From positions 6,386,001-6,450,000 of the forward strand of contig NC_092679.1 of NCBI RefSeq assembly GCF_964355755.1: a stretch of DNA of 64,000 nt, in the 5' to 3' direction. Within the stretch, counting starts at the first letter, position 1. Each line of letters begins with the position of its first letter. The notes beneath the pieces were generated by a model, which was not told the origin of the DNA, did no database searches, and saw only the letters and a program-made list of their open reading frames with translations. A program made the translations under genes and the position numbers. Source of the DNA: Antedon mediterranea. Taxonomy: Eukaryota; Echinodermata; Crinoidea; Comatulida; Antedonidae. Below are positions 12,301-20,336 of the stretch, one piece after another.

Positions 12301-13000
12301 TTTTTCCTTTTATGCAGTAAATTATAATATTATATGTGGATTACCGAGTGGAATCGACGAGATTGCAGAATTTTATGGTCAAACCGGTTTAGTTGGGAAA
12401 GATTCTGCACCTGAATTGTTATATACAAGTATGTAGTTCAAAGTTCATAGTTATTTAACAGTGATTTAACTTTCAATGAACAGAAACTGGTGAACTGACA
12501 CTGAGGTCAAATCTGGACTCTGCCATAATACCTTAATACAAAAATGTTGTGTTTAATCTACCTTTAAAATTTGCATGAAAAGTATTACAAGCCAACTATT
12601 CTGTTGGTTAGATTGTTGTAAATGACATTCCTGTATTTTACTTCGTCTTACTGGAGTGAAACTTATAAAAGCCTATGCTGTAGTCGTAGTTTTCCCATTG
12701 TTGACGACATAGAGTTTAAATTTAATTTTTTACATACAAATGGGGGATATAATTGTAAATTATTATAAATATATTCAATCAATTTTTTTCTTTCTTATCA
12801 CAGCTGAAAATCCATCCAGTATTATTGTATCAACATATCCACCAGTTACTGAGGCTGCAGCGCCATTGACATTCTGTGAGCGCCATCCTAGTATCTGCCC
12901 TAATGGTACATGTATCAACCAAGATAACTCTTACACTTGCCTTTGTAACTCAGGCTTTAAATTAAATAAAAAGAAACGATGCAGACCCCGGAAGCAGTGA
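305..13000 (+). CDS. Fibrillin/LTBP-like EGF and TB-domain protein, 3' part of gene
   Basis: This is a secreted extracellular-matrix-type protein whose 5' part lies before the window. Exons read: 305-430, 838-1083 (two EGFs), 1647-1772, 2122-2253, 2543-2668, 3550-3675, 3884-4009, 4447-4572, 5114-5239, 5630-5755, 5994-6122, 7288-7425, 7949-8080, 8680-8820, 9835-9957, 10858-10875 (optional), 11912-12100, 12318-12428, 12804-13000. All have AG/GT borders and phase-1 joins, giving about 853 residues and a stop at 12998. There are 17 six-cysteine EGF modules, most with a CGNGTC-like core. Several carry the calcium-binding pattern (VDEC, INEC, SNEC) and the hydroxylation pattern D/N-x4-F/Y-x-C. One 8-Cys TB domain precedes the last EGF. 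The mix of cbEGF and TB is known from fibrillins and LTBPs. The tail KKKRCRPRKQ lacks the long fibrillin C-terminal domain. Which of the two families it belongs to is not resolved. Confidence 0.88.
838..1083 (+). CDS. Exon with two EGF-like modules (fibrillin/LTBP-like gene)
   Basis: This is the only exon in the gene coding for two EGF modules; all others carry one. The first module starts ENEC and has the calcium-binding and hydroxylation residues (NTDKSFFC). The second starts VDLC, is shorter between cysteines, and has no clear calcium-binding pattern. The acceptor is ttttcag and the donor gtatat is weak. An ancestral intron between the two modules has probably been lost. Confidence 0.85.
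1281..1574 (+). mobile_element. tRNA-derived SINE in EGF-gene intron
   Basis: A-box-like sequence at 1283-1300 and a B-box-like AGTTTGAATCCAA near 1328-1340 form a tRNA-like head. It is followed by the body motif CTCCACCCAGGTGTATAAAT and a 3' tail of ATT repeats to 1574. A related copy is at 43960-44215 with the same head and the same CCACCCAGGTGTA block. Confidence 0.65.
2307..2474. mobile_element. MITE family 1, copy a
   Basis: Near-palindromic element with ends related to AAGCTCTGTCTACACTATC and GATAGTGTAGACAGAGCTT. Its middle holds paired blocks such as TGTGCCCATATATGGAC and TTTGGGCACATCAC. It is intronic. Confidence 0.85.
3318..3461 (+). repeat. 16-bp minisatellite, nine copies
   Basis: The unit ACCACTTCTACCTGGT is repeated nine times without visible variation in the intron between exons 2543-2668 and 3550-3675. 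The homogeneity suggests recent expansion. Confidence 0.95.
4661..5063. mobile_element. Foldback/MITE with CCCTTTCA ends, host of MITE 1 copy b
   Basis: The left end CCCCTTTCATATCGCC pairs with the right end GGCAATGTGAAAGGG as a diverged inverted repeat. MITE 1 copy b (4695-4858) sits inside, so this element is the older insertion. The interior contains two ACCGGGTAT motifs. Confidence 0.6.
4695..4858. mobile_element. MITE family 1, copy b (nested)
   Basis: Complete copy from AAAGCTCTGTCTACACTATC to GTGTAAGCAGAGCTT, with the internal TATTTGGG and CATTACA blocks. It lies inside the CCCTTTCA-ended element. Confidence 0.85.
5314..5387. mobile_element. MITE family 1, copy c (internally deleted)
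   Basis: Only the two terminal arms remain: CTACACTCTCAAACTTTATG and its complement TACATAAAGTTTGATATAGTG, with the middle lost. Confidence 0.75.
6299..6610. repeat. Unclassified interspersed repeat with TTACATGTGTAA motifs
   Basis: Starts near GCTGTGTTCGGACG and contains repeated TACATGTGTAA palindromes at about 6324, 6338 and 6557, ending near CCCAACGGGCTCG. It looks like a decayed MITE, but no clean terminal repeat was found. Confidence 0.35.
6842..6981. mobile_element. MITE family 1, copy d
   Basis: Full-length copy from CTCTGTCTACACTATCAAAC to GTTTGATAGTGTAGACAGAG, intronic, with the internal TGTGCCCATATATGGACATG block. Confidence 0.88.
7008..7262 (-). mobile_element. tRNA-derived SINE, minus orientation
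   Basis: Read on the minus strand, the head has an A-box-like TGGCTTGGTGG, an anticodon-arm-like stem, and a B box GGTTCAAGTCTC near 7190-7205. The body runs to an A-rich tail (T-run at 7008-7028 on plus). It ends 25 bp before the exon at 7288, so it forms part of that intron's 3' region. A 3' fragment of the same family lies at 7801-7898. Confidence 0.65.
7801..7898 (+). mobile_element. SINE 3' fragment, same family as 7008-7262
   Basis: The block GGTCCCTAATGATCAGC, then CTGGATGGACCACTC, matches the complement of 7040-7085. It is followed by an A-rich AAATAAATAAAAAA tail. The tRNA-like head is absent. Confidence 0.55.
8135..8267. mobile_element. MITE family 1, copy e
   Basis: TTAAGCTCTGTCTACA at the left and TAGTGTAGACAGAG at the right, with the TGTGATAAGCCCATATATGG interior. 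One arm is shortened. Confidence 0.85.
8424..8606. mobile_element. MITE with TTTACACA ends
   Basis: The left end AAGGGTAATTTACACA and the right end TGTGTAAATTGGCCTT are inverted repeats around a 150-bp non-coding centre. A related pattern (TTTACACAGAAAAGCGGG to TTTGTGTAAATGG) occurs at 105-205, so this is a small family. Confidence 0.55.
10322..10745. repeat. 21-bp satellite-like array in intron
   Basis: About 20 imperfect copies of CATTTCATCGAGAATTGCAAG lie in tandem between exon 9835-9957 and the candidate microexon. The unit is a multiple of three, so both strands show open frames (LAILDEM on minus). These are artefacts of the repeat, not genes. Confidence 0.92.
10858..10875 (+). CDS. Candidate 18-nt microexon between EGF and TB modules
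   Basis: The segment sits between atgtag and a consensus gtaagt donor, is 18 nt long, and keeps the phase-1 pattern of the gene. It would add V-G-D-D-D-S before the TB domain. Skipping it also preserves frame, so it could be a cassette exon. The polypyrimidine tract is poor. Support is the exact frame fit and the strong donor only. Confidence 0.45.
11071..11096. mobile_element. 26-bp palindromic micro-insertion
   Basis: The arms CCATAGAGAT and ATCTCTATGG flank a 6-nt loop, TATAAT. The insert is flanked by TTAAA on both sides (11066-11070 and 11097-11101). Sister unit 2 has the uninterrupted site GGGGTTAAACAAAG near 11297-11310. Confidence 0.8.
11138..11158. mobile_element. 21-bp palindromic micro-insertion
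   Basis: The arms CATAGAGAT and ATCTCTATG enclose a 3-nt loop, AAT. CTACTAC lies on both sides (11131-11137 and 11159-11165), while the sister units have a single CTACTAC at this place. Confidence 0.78.
11912..12428 (+). CDS. TB (8-cysteine) domain on two exons, 11912-12100 and 12318-12428
   Basis: The first exon gives FIWQPGGPG, then Cys1 (ATCW), Cys2 (NCNG), the diagnostic CCC triplet (TECCCGSGISWG), and Cys6-7 (YCDVCP). The eighth cysteine (IICGLPSG) is on the next exon. This matches the TB domain of fibrillin and LTBP, where the CCC triplet and a following W-G are hallmarks. The intron splits the domain between Cys7 and Cys8. The second exon continues with an acidic linker rich in E, D and G. 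Confidence 0.87.
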
Positions 13001-14190
13001 AGTGTAAAATAAGTACTGGCTTATTATGACCCTAGCTAAGCAATCCAACCAACATTATTATCGTTGTGATGGGTAACATTAAATTAAAACTAAAAGATAA
13101 TTGTGGGGCAGATTGCAATAAGGGCTGAAAACTAGAAGTTAGACCACTGCAATGGAAAGTCCAAGCCTACAGCTAGTAGATTCTAACCTTCTCAGCTGGC
13201 TTAGATATTTAAACTTCAGTCTAGCTCCATTGTAATCTGCAGTTTTTTATGACCTTGAAATCAAAGTGTATAATATTTATTTATAGGTCCCCATTCTGCA
13301 TCGATAAACATGAAACTGCATTGACATACTTTTTTTTAAATGGGGTTGTCCGAGAACTACAGCATGAAGATAAAAAAGAACTCGGACAAGGCTAGGTTTC
13401 AGTTTATGCTTGCCGAATAGGGATCTAGTTCCATAACAATTCAAAAACAGGATGAGGAGAGTTTAGTCTTTAATAAGTCCCCCCCCCCCCCCATAGCAAA
13501 AATGAAATAATTTTTTTTGCCTGAAATTATTACCACTGTTAAATGGCATTTTATGAAAAACAGAAGAGTATAAATTAATTAAAATAAATTTTTATAGATT
13601 TTATATTATAAGAACAAAATATTATATTAGTTTACTATATGCAAAGTTTTAAATTAATTTATTTTAAATATTAAGGATTTGTTTTTGCTGTGTCCCAGAC
13701 CTTGGGTATATACACTGTAACACACTTACTGCCATACTATCTCAGATAAGCCCACCCTCCTTAATTATTGGGGTGGGCTTACGCCTGAGAACCAAATATT
13801 TTGTGTTTACCTATAATCTTATAATACATTACACCAATTTCAACACTATTCCAGTTGGCGTTTTCGATTTTTGTCTAAATACGAGCTCATGTATTATACG
13901 TATGAAAATTTAGATCTATAACCTAGACTACATATACTACTTCACATCTCAACCGATCAACATTTTGACTTTTGTGTCGGTGTACTTCTATGAATGGATG
14001 TTTTATTGGAGCAGCCCCATCTAATGCATAATACACTTCCTTATTAAATCACCCAAAAGATGATATTCATTAGTTTTATGTTTTGTTATGAAATTATCTA
14101 TTAACAAAAACTAAAAGTATTAGTTACTGTTTTTCTGAAGAATTCATCTTATAAAGTCAATGTAAATATGTGTCAATAAATGTGTCAAAT
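13001..14190 (+). other. 3' UTR and flank of the EGF/TB gene, with polyadenylation signal
   Basis: No coding exon is seen after the stop at 12998-13000. An AATAAA hexamer lies at 14175-14180 and is followed by a T-rich stretch, so it is a reasonable poly(A) signal. A C-run occurs near 13480. The exact transcript end is inferred. Confidence 0.45.
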
Positions 14191-14568
14191 TTTATCTTTA
14201 AAAAGTTGTGTAAAATGTTTGTTGTTGTGTGATGTTTATTGTAGTAATTTGTTTCACCAGATTATCTGTACTGTATCCGGTCCACATACAGTATAGTATT
14301 ATTTGTGTAGTACCACAGGCAAATTCTATAATACAGTGTCACAGTGTTTACACATGTGATGCCTGTATCATGTTATGGTTATGTAGGCTTAAAGCCTATG
14401 GTACATGTGTGACACAAAGTTTACCTATAATACTGCTTGTCTTTAAATTGTATTCAGCTGTGCCTATGTGTAAGAGATAATTACAGTGACCGCTTGATAA
14501 ACATACGTTGGAACTAACTGAAATCATAAATTCAATTCATCTTTTATTGGTCTAACTTCAGAAAAAAA

Positions 14569-14652
14569 TTTTGTCTACACTATCAAAGTGTATGTGACAA
14601 AAATAAGATGTCATATCACTACTATATTTGGGCATATCATTACCATATCCAG
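14569..14652. mobile_element. MITE family 1, copy f (partial)
   Basis: TTGTCTACACTATCAAAG, then TATGTGACAAAAATAAG and ATATCACTACTATATTTGGG. The right terminal arm is missing. Confidence 0.7.
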
Positions 14653-15020
14653 GCAGAATTTTAGTTTAGAAAAATGTATAGTAACTGCACTGCAGTAGAA
14701 TAGTGTTTTTCATTTTAAATTTCTATTCTTTGCCTTTTTATTTGTAATTTTTGTTTTATTTTTTGCCTTTAGTAAAATAAAAAGTCTATATAATTATGGT
14801 TTTCGTTATTCAGGTTTGCATGTGGTTGACTTTTTCAAACATATTGTAAGCTGTTGCATGCAATATATACTGTATGTTGGAATGTTGTGATATGTGGATC
14901 TACACAGATGTTTAATTATTGAGCGGTGTTACCACAATGGACAGTTCTAAAATGTAGGTATGCATATGTTATCACAAGAGAATACTGGACAGCTCAACAT
15001 TGTTGAAGGTAGTACCTGAG

Positions 15021-15445
15021 GGCCTGTTTCTGCTGCATAAAAATAACCGGTTAAAAATGGTGTGAATAAATTGACTTCATTTTCTTGGGAGCAAAAACAG
15101 GAAAATTTTGTGGTAACCGGTTAAAAGGCAGCGCAAAATAACCGGTTAAAAACACCCATTCAATTCGGTTTGAGAACGCCATTAACCAGTTATCGCTGAG
15201 AAATTTTTAGCTGCAACACGAAATAACGGTTATTTGATTGACAGCTGCTGATTTTGAGTCAACTACACAGCAGTAACGTTTGGATTAACCACCAGGACCA
15301 ATTGCATTTTGAGTAATTCTAACCATTTTTGTGAACGACCACCCACTGATTTAAACGGTTATTTTGGAGCAGAAATGCAGTCAATATAAAAATTAAATTG
15401 TTTAAATAATCGGTTTATTTTGGCACTCTGAAACAGAAATAGACC
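15021..15445. mobile_element. Degenerate foldback element with CTGTTTCTG ends
   Basis: The left GGCCTGTTTCTGCTGC pairs loosely with the right GAAACAGAAATAGACC. The interior has repeated AACCGGTTAAAA motifs near 15045, 15115 and 15140, with diverged complements toward the right end. It is non-coding. Confidence 0.5.
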
Positions 15446-15487
15446 AGTCACCCCTGCCAATACACTTGTTAGGCTGGCCTAATAGTC

Positions 15488-15612
15488 GGTCTACACTATC
15501 AAACTAGTTTGACAAAACGAGTGTGATGTGCCCAAAAATGGTACTGATACTAATGACATCATCAGGTTCATATACGGGCACATCACATTTGTCACATAAA
15601 GTTTGAGCTTTA
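15488..15612. mobile_element. MITE family 1, copy g
   Basis: GGTCTACACTATCAAACTAG at the left and CACATAAAGTTTGAGCTTT at the right, with the internal GTGATGTGCCCAAAAATGG and GGGCACATCACA blocks. Confidence 0.82.
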
Positions 15613-16995
15613 TATATTATTTCAGAGTCTGGTACTGTAGTTAGATTCTATAGTATGACAATAACAACAATTATTTGCAAATATATGTTTTATTACAAAA
15701 TAATTTAATAATTTTAATCAAATGAAATTTTTAAACTGTAATTCTTTTGTCCAAATATAAGCGTCTAAAACCTTTTACTAAATCAGTTGTAGATTACACA
15801 TTGTATATTGTATCAAAGCCACAAACGTTTTAAAATATGATTTGAATGCTACACTGATCAGTGATTACTGTATGTGTTCTTTGTAACTGGTTCTGTGGAT
15901 TTCACCTACAACAAGAATGTTAAGTGGCTTTTACTGAACTTCGTATTGTTACTTACTAACAATAGTAATAATATCACAAGTTCAGTCAACTTGTTAATAA
16001 GTGAATTACGGTATGTGAAAACCAGAATAGCCTTTTAGCACCAAATTCTCTTAACTATGACGAAATTTGATCAATTATCGAAATAACCACACTTTTGCTA
16101 CAGTTTTAAAACCATTAGCCTGGGTTGTATACAGGGATCTGGCTAATTAATATTTGTAAAAAAATTTGGCACTTTTCATATAATAACAATGCTTGAGATC
16201 CAATCCAAAATCAAATGCATTGATTGAGGTATCTTTACCAATAAAACATTAAACTTATATACTAAAAGTAATACTTATAATTCGTTGGATTCTAACAAGT
16301 ACAATATGTTCAGTGAAAGTACAATATGTTAAATATTGATAGCAGTGACTTACTACTAGCATAAAATTGCTGACTTTGAATTGTGACTAGTACAATAGTT
16401 TATGTCCAAAAATATTGTATTTACTATTGAAATAACACAAACATCTGTACATCAACACAAATTACTTTTAAACCATGAAATTAAAGTCAGGGACTTGTAC
16501 AGTAGACTTGGCCCAAGTTATTTGCTTTTTTATGTTAGTCCATCAGATTTTTTACTGGTTTCAACCTCAAGTATTATACGTATGAAATGCCATATGTGCC
16601 AAATTTATCTTTTTACTAATATTAAGTCATTACGTTGCATTCCTAAAGATTTGTTCTTAGTAGGATGCAATTGATTTGACCAATCACAAAAGACAATTTG
16701 GATAATCCATTGCTTGTGATTGGTCAAATAACCTCCCACTACATTTTGAGGGCTTAAAACCAGAAACGTCTGTTTAAATTTTATGAAAATTTTATAATAC
16801 CGAAACCAATTATTACTGTTAATTAATAAATAATAATACATTATTTCTGACGTGCACGAGTGCGTATTATTAATTATTATTACACACTCTTGCTCGTCAT
16901 AAATAATTTTACCCATATCTACTTTAATTGAAATTGTTAAAGGATTATTTTTTTTAACTAAAAGCACGTAAATCAAAACAAGAAATGTTATCAAA

Positions 16996-17505
16996 TTAAA
17001 CGAGTACATCAAAGAGAATCTCAAAAATAAATTCCAGAATCATCATAAGAAGTGAACCCCTTGTTTCGTCGTCGTCAACAACATCATCATGAACAAAACT
17101 GTCATCATTATCTAATCTGTATGTTATTACTTTCAACTCAAAAGTGCTGTTATCATAAGTTGGATGCCCGTACACTGAAATCGAAAGCGGTTTTGATAGA
17201 CTTGCAGGTATATCAATGTAGTCATAGCCACATGTTGCCGAGCTTATGTCATAATTTTCAAAGTTCGCTTTCTCTTCTTGACCTTCTTTGATATACAAGT
17301 CAGCATCACCATCTATTGTGTTCAAGATGATCTTTAAATTGCCATTAAACTTCCCCAGCGTATAGTGTTTGTAGTTTGCCGCGGCAACCGTTTCATATTT
17401 TGTCATGACTTTTGTGGCTTCTGCTGCAAGTCCTGCGCGTGTTATCAGTGACATCATCAGACCGCAAACTAATTTACAAAGTAAACTTGCACGTCGCATC
17501 TTCAC
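16996..17505 (-). CDS. UPF0669 protein, C6orf120 homologue
   Basis: This single open frame of 169 residues starts at 17505 with MKMRRASLL and ends at the stop at 16996. Residues 1 to about 27 are hydrophobic and end in an AxA-like site, so a secretory signal peptide is likely. The core GDADLYI, then FENYDISSATCGYD and SVYGHPTYDNSTFELKV, matches the UPF0669 family (human C6orf120). That family is secreted; its biochemical role is poorly known. An N-glycosylation sequon NST is present, and the chain ends in a hydrophobic ILEFIFEILF segment like the human protein. The length is near the family norm (human about 190). No other coding exon is needed; a 5' UTR intron cannot be excluded. Confidence 0.9.
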   Translation of the reverse strand: MKMRRASLLCKLVCGLMMSLITRAGLAAEATKVMTKYETVAAANYKHYTLGKFNGNLKIILNTIDGDADLYIKEGQEEKANFENYDISSATCGYDYIDIPASLSKPLSISVYGHPTYDNSTFELKVITYRLDNDDSFVHDDVVDDDETRGSLLMMILEFIFEILFDVLV

Positions 17506-17749
17506 ACATTACGCCTTCTTTTCCTCCAAGTCCACCTTCGGTAAATCAATCTAGCAATATTAAATTTATAATAAAATTGATGAATATATTTAAACAATAA
17601 AAAAACTTTGGCTGAAAATACTGCATGCCAATCCAAAGCCATAAATCTAAAAATGTGTTATTATTAATAAAAATGGTCTTAAAAATGTTAATCGTCAGCA
17701 ATCTCCGGGCGCTTTTTTGTATCGTATCAAGGTTGGTTGGGCGGTCAGG

Positions 17750-18260
17750 ACGCTGTATGTATAGGCCTACCTCTACTGTAGCATACCTAGGCCCGGGCCA
17801 TCCACTAATAATGAATAATCTTGTAAGCCTAGCAGTAGGATGTAATGTAGGCTAGGCCTAGGCCCTCAATATAGTTTAGGCTAGGCCTAGCTTAGAGTGC
17901 TAGGCTAGATAGTATAGGCCTAGCTAGGCGCGCCTTTATTCTATCCTACTAGGCCTAGTTAGCCTCTATTATTGGCTAGGCCTAGGTAGGCAAACTAAAA
18001 GGCTTTTAAAAGTTCCAGTCTAGGCTGGCTACAACCTACAGGACTGTAATAGTCTCGCCGCAGTGACGGGATATAGAAAGAGGGTGGTGGATGGGATCGG
18101 AGGAGAGAGAGCCACGCAGTATGCACGACCAAAGAATATTCTTTGGCACGAGTACACACTACACAGAGTGTGGTTTTCGTTTTACACACTACACCACGAC
18201 GCGACTGGATAACGGCAGCCGGAGATGTAAAGATGCTTGTATCTAATTACACGGAAACCC
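17750..18260 (-). promoter_or_regulatory. Probable promoter/5' region of the C6orf120 homologue with AGGCCTAG-rich tract
   Basis: From 17760 to 18000 the DNA is packed with CTAGGCCTAG-type motifs. From about 18045 to 18230 it becomes richer in CG dinucleotides (CTCGCCGCAGTGACGG, CACGACGCGACTGG). It lies upstream of the minus-strand start codon with no other gene nearby. A TATA box was not identified. The transcription start is inferred, not seen. Confidence 0.35.
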
Positions 18261-18739
18261 TATTTTCCTCATGTCACTCGTAAGCATTTCTTTGTGTGTT
18301 AATAATGATCAAATCACCTGTTATTTATTTGTTCCATAAATCAGACATACATAGACAAATTTTTTTTCTCGACAAAACATAACAATACTATATGATGTTT
18401 TCCCGGGTTCGTTTTCCTCCCCCTACCAATGGCAATGTGGTCACTTTTCAGTGACAATGACGATTGTTTTTAATGTAAATTTCCAGTGTTTTCAAACTAA
18501 AAAAGGAAAAAATAAATCTTCGGATCAGGTGCCGTTTTCGGCCACCTCGACTTATTATGTACTATACCATTATTATGATAGGGGTGTGGTGTATTATGTT
18601 TTATGTAGAGAAGGGTGTCTATTGAATGAAGACAATACAATTGTTCTGTTAATGTAACCTACAGTACAAACTACAAGGAACAATACAGAACATCAAAAAC
18701 TAGCAATGCATGTACTTTTTATAAGGCATGTTATTATTA
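18261..18739. other. Intergenic, nothing recognised
   Basis: AT-rich sequence with a T-run and a short CCCGGGTTCGTTTTCCTCCCC patch near 18400. No coding potential, tRNA or repeat boundary was recognised. Confidence 0.5.
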
Positions 18740-19704
18740 GGTACTGTGTTAGGGAATGCCAAGATTTTGTAACAATATTACTATATTAACTAAAGATATT
18801 TTAAATAAAACAAATTTTATAGAAAAATTTAATGAAGAACCATCTACTAACTGGATAAAGCCATTTAGGAAAAATAATAAACAAGTTGATCATAACGAGT
18901 GGTTTTCAAAGGCCCAAAGCAAAACGAAATTCCATGCAAAATAACGTTAATAACGGAATATACTATGTATAAAGGAACCAAACCTTGAACAATATTTGTT
19001 AGATAAAACTAATTTTAAGAGTATCAATTTAAAATTTAAAGCAAGATCAAACTCTCTAGATCTTGAGGGTCGTAGACAATCCTGGTCAAATCATAACACA
19101 GGATTATGAAGATGTGTACATTACTAACGAAAAAGAAACAGTAAACCATTTTTTATTTAAATGTCCTTCATTAAACTCTGTTAGACAATAATTAAGTATG
19201 TCCGGGATAATTTTAATTGTGGACCTCAGGAATTAAAACACCACTTTATGCTAGACAATTTATTCACTGAAAATGAAACATTAGGAAAAATCTTTGATTT
19301 TTATTGTAAAAAATACTTAATGAAAGCATAGGTTACTAGATCTACAATGTCACTATCAGCATTACCTCTCTCAACTAATTGATTAATATAGTAAACAATT
19401 GCTACAGACATCTCAATGAGGATGTCTGTATGTTTTATTTATTTATTAGGCCTATCCTGTATTTTTGTTGTTCTGTTTTTATTTTTGTAGTTATATATAT
19501 TGTACAATTTACGTATTATGTATTTTCATACAGATCTATAAATTAATTAATTAGTTTACATTTTGTTTTGATGTTATGTATTAGTATTTAGAACTTTTTG
19601 GCTTATGTTATTTGTAATTTTGTCTGTAAATTGGATGCACCATTAACTGATAAATGTGTGACACCGATATAAAGGTGATTCCTATGAATAAATAAATAAA
19701 TAAA
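18740..19704 (+). pseudogene. LINE relic: reverse-transcriptase C-terminal end
   Basis: A broken reading frame near 19085-19190 gives NEKETVNHFLFKCPSLNSVR, the HFLFKCP cysteine-histidine motif common at the C-terminus of non-LTR reverse transcriptases. Upstream, 18756-18944 holds an open fragment with DILNKTNFIEKF. Downstream is a non-coding tail ending in an AATAAATAAATAAATAAA array at 19687-19704, typical of a LINE 3' end. The 5' end is truncated and stops interrupt the frame. Confidence 0.6.
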
Positions 19705-19734
19705 AACTATATAAGTAGGTATACTTACTTATAT

Positions 19735-20296
19735 ATACAAGAAATATTTCTTACAAAAAACGCTGCTCGCTTATTGAAAAATATTTTTTATTTTAAATGT
19801 TTTTGAATGTGTAATTTTATTGTCACATAATAGTTCAGACAATGGTTTTTGGGTTTCTTTTCTTTTTTTATAGGCCTATGTGAATAAATATTATTTTTTG
19901 TTACAGAAGTGAATACTCAATTTCTGTCACTTTAGTTAATTTTATTGCTAAGGTCAAATCTGGGGGTCACTTCATCACCCTAGATATTTCAATTGTGAAG
20001 TATCCTATTACAAACACAAACTTTAATGGACTGTTTCGATAATAATTCAATGAATATCTGACAGTGAATATACCAGAAATGCTTAGGGATTTGTAATTTT
20101 AGCATGACATGTCCTAATAGACTCTTTCCCAGACGTTTTTTGGGTCTACTGTAGCAGCTGGAATCAATAAATTATAGTGGAGTTTCCATTTTCACAAAAC
20201 TGTCTGTCCTTAGAACTATAACTGCTGCTTGCTTTAGCTTCTGATTGAGTAGTCCTAATGGGACGTAGCGGGCTAGAGCAGCAGCGTGAAAAACTA
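19735..20296 (+). mobile_element. 5'-truncated LINE copy matching 37517-38118
   Basis: From AAGAAATATTTCTTAC to GCAGCAGCGTGAAAAAC the sequence is nearly identical to the end of the intact LINE at 34585-37590 and its 3' UTR. It retains only the last codons (NAARLLKNIFYF). The strong similarity means the two insertions are young or of one subfamily. Confidence 0.85.
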
Positions 20297-20336
20297 AACT
20301 AAACACTACAGTATAATCAAAATTAAAGCATATTAA

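Larger units (their letters stand above)
14191..16995. other. Intergenic stretch between EGF/TB gene and C6orf120 homologue
   Basis: No exon-like coding is seen. It holds a partial MITE 1 copy (14569-14652), a degenerate foldback (15021-15445), a MITE 1 copy (15488-15612), and a short repeat (16568-16626) shared with 51555-51626. At 16675-16730 an inverted pair TTGACCAATCACAA / TTGTGATTGGTCAA forms a hairpin. Confidence 0.6.

Noticed and set aside
16605-17024. 139-codon minus-strand frame overlapping the C6orf120 homologue
   Set aside because: It overlaps the end of the real gene in another frame, has no family similarity, and consists of AT-rich low-complexity sequence.
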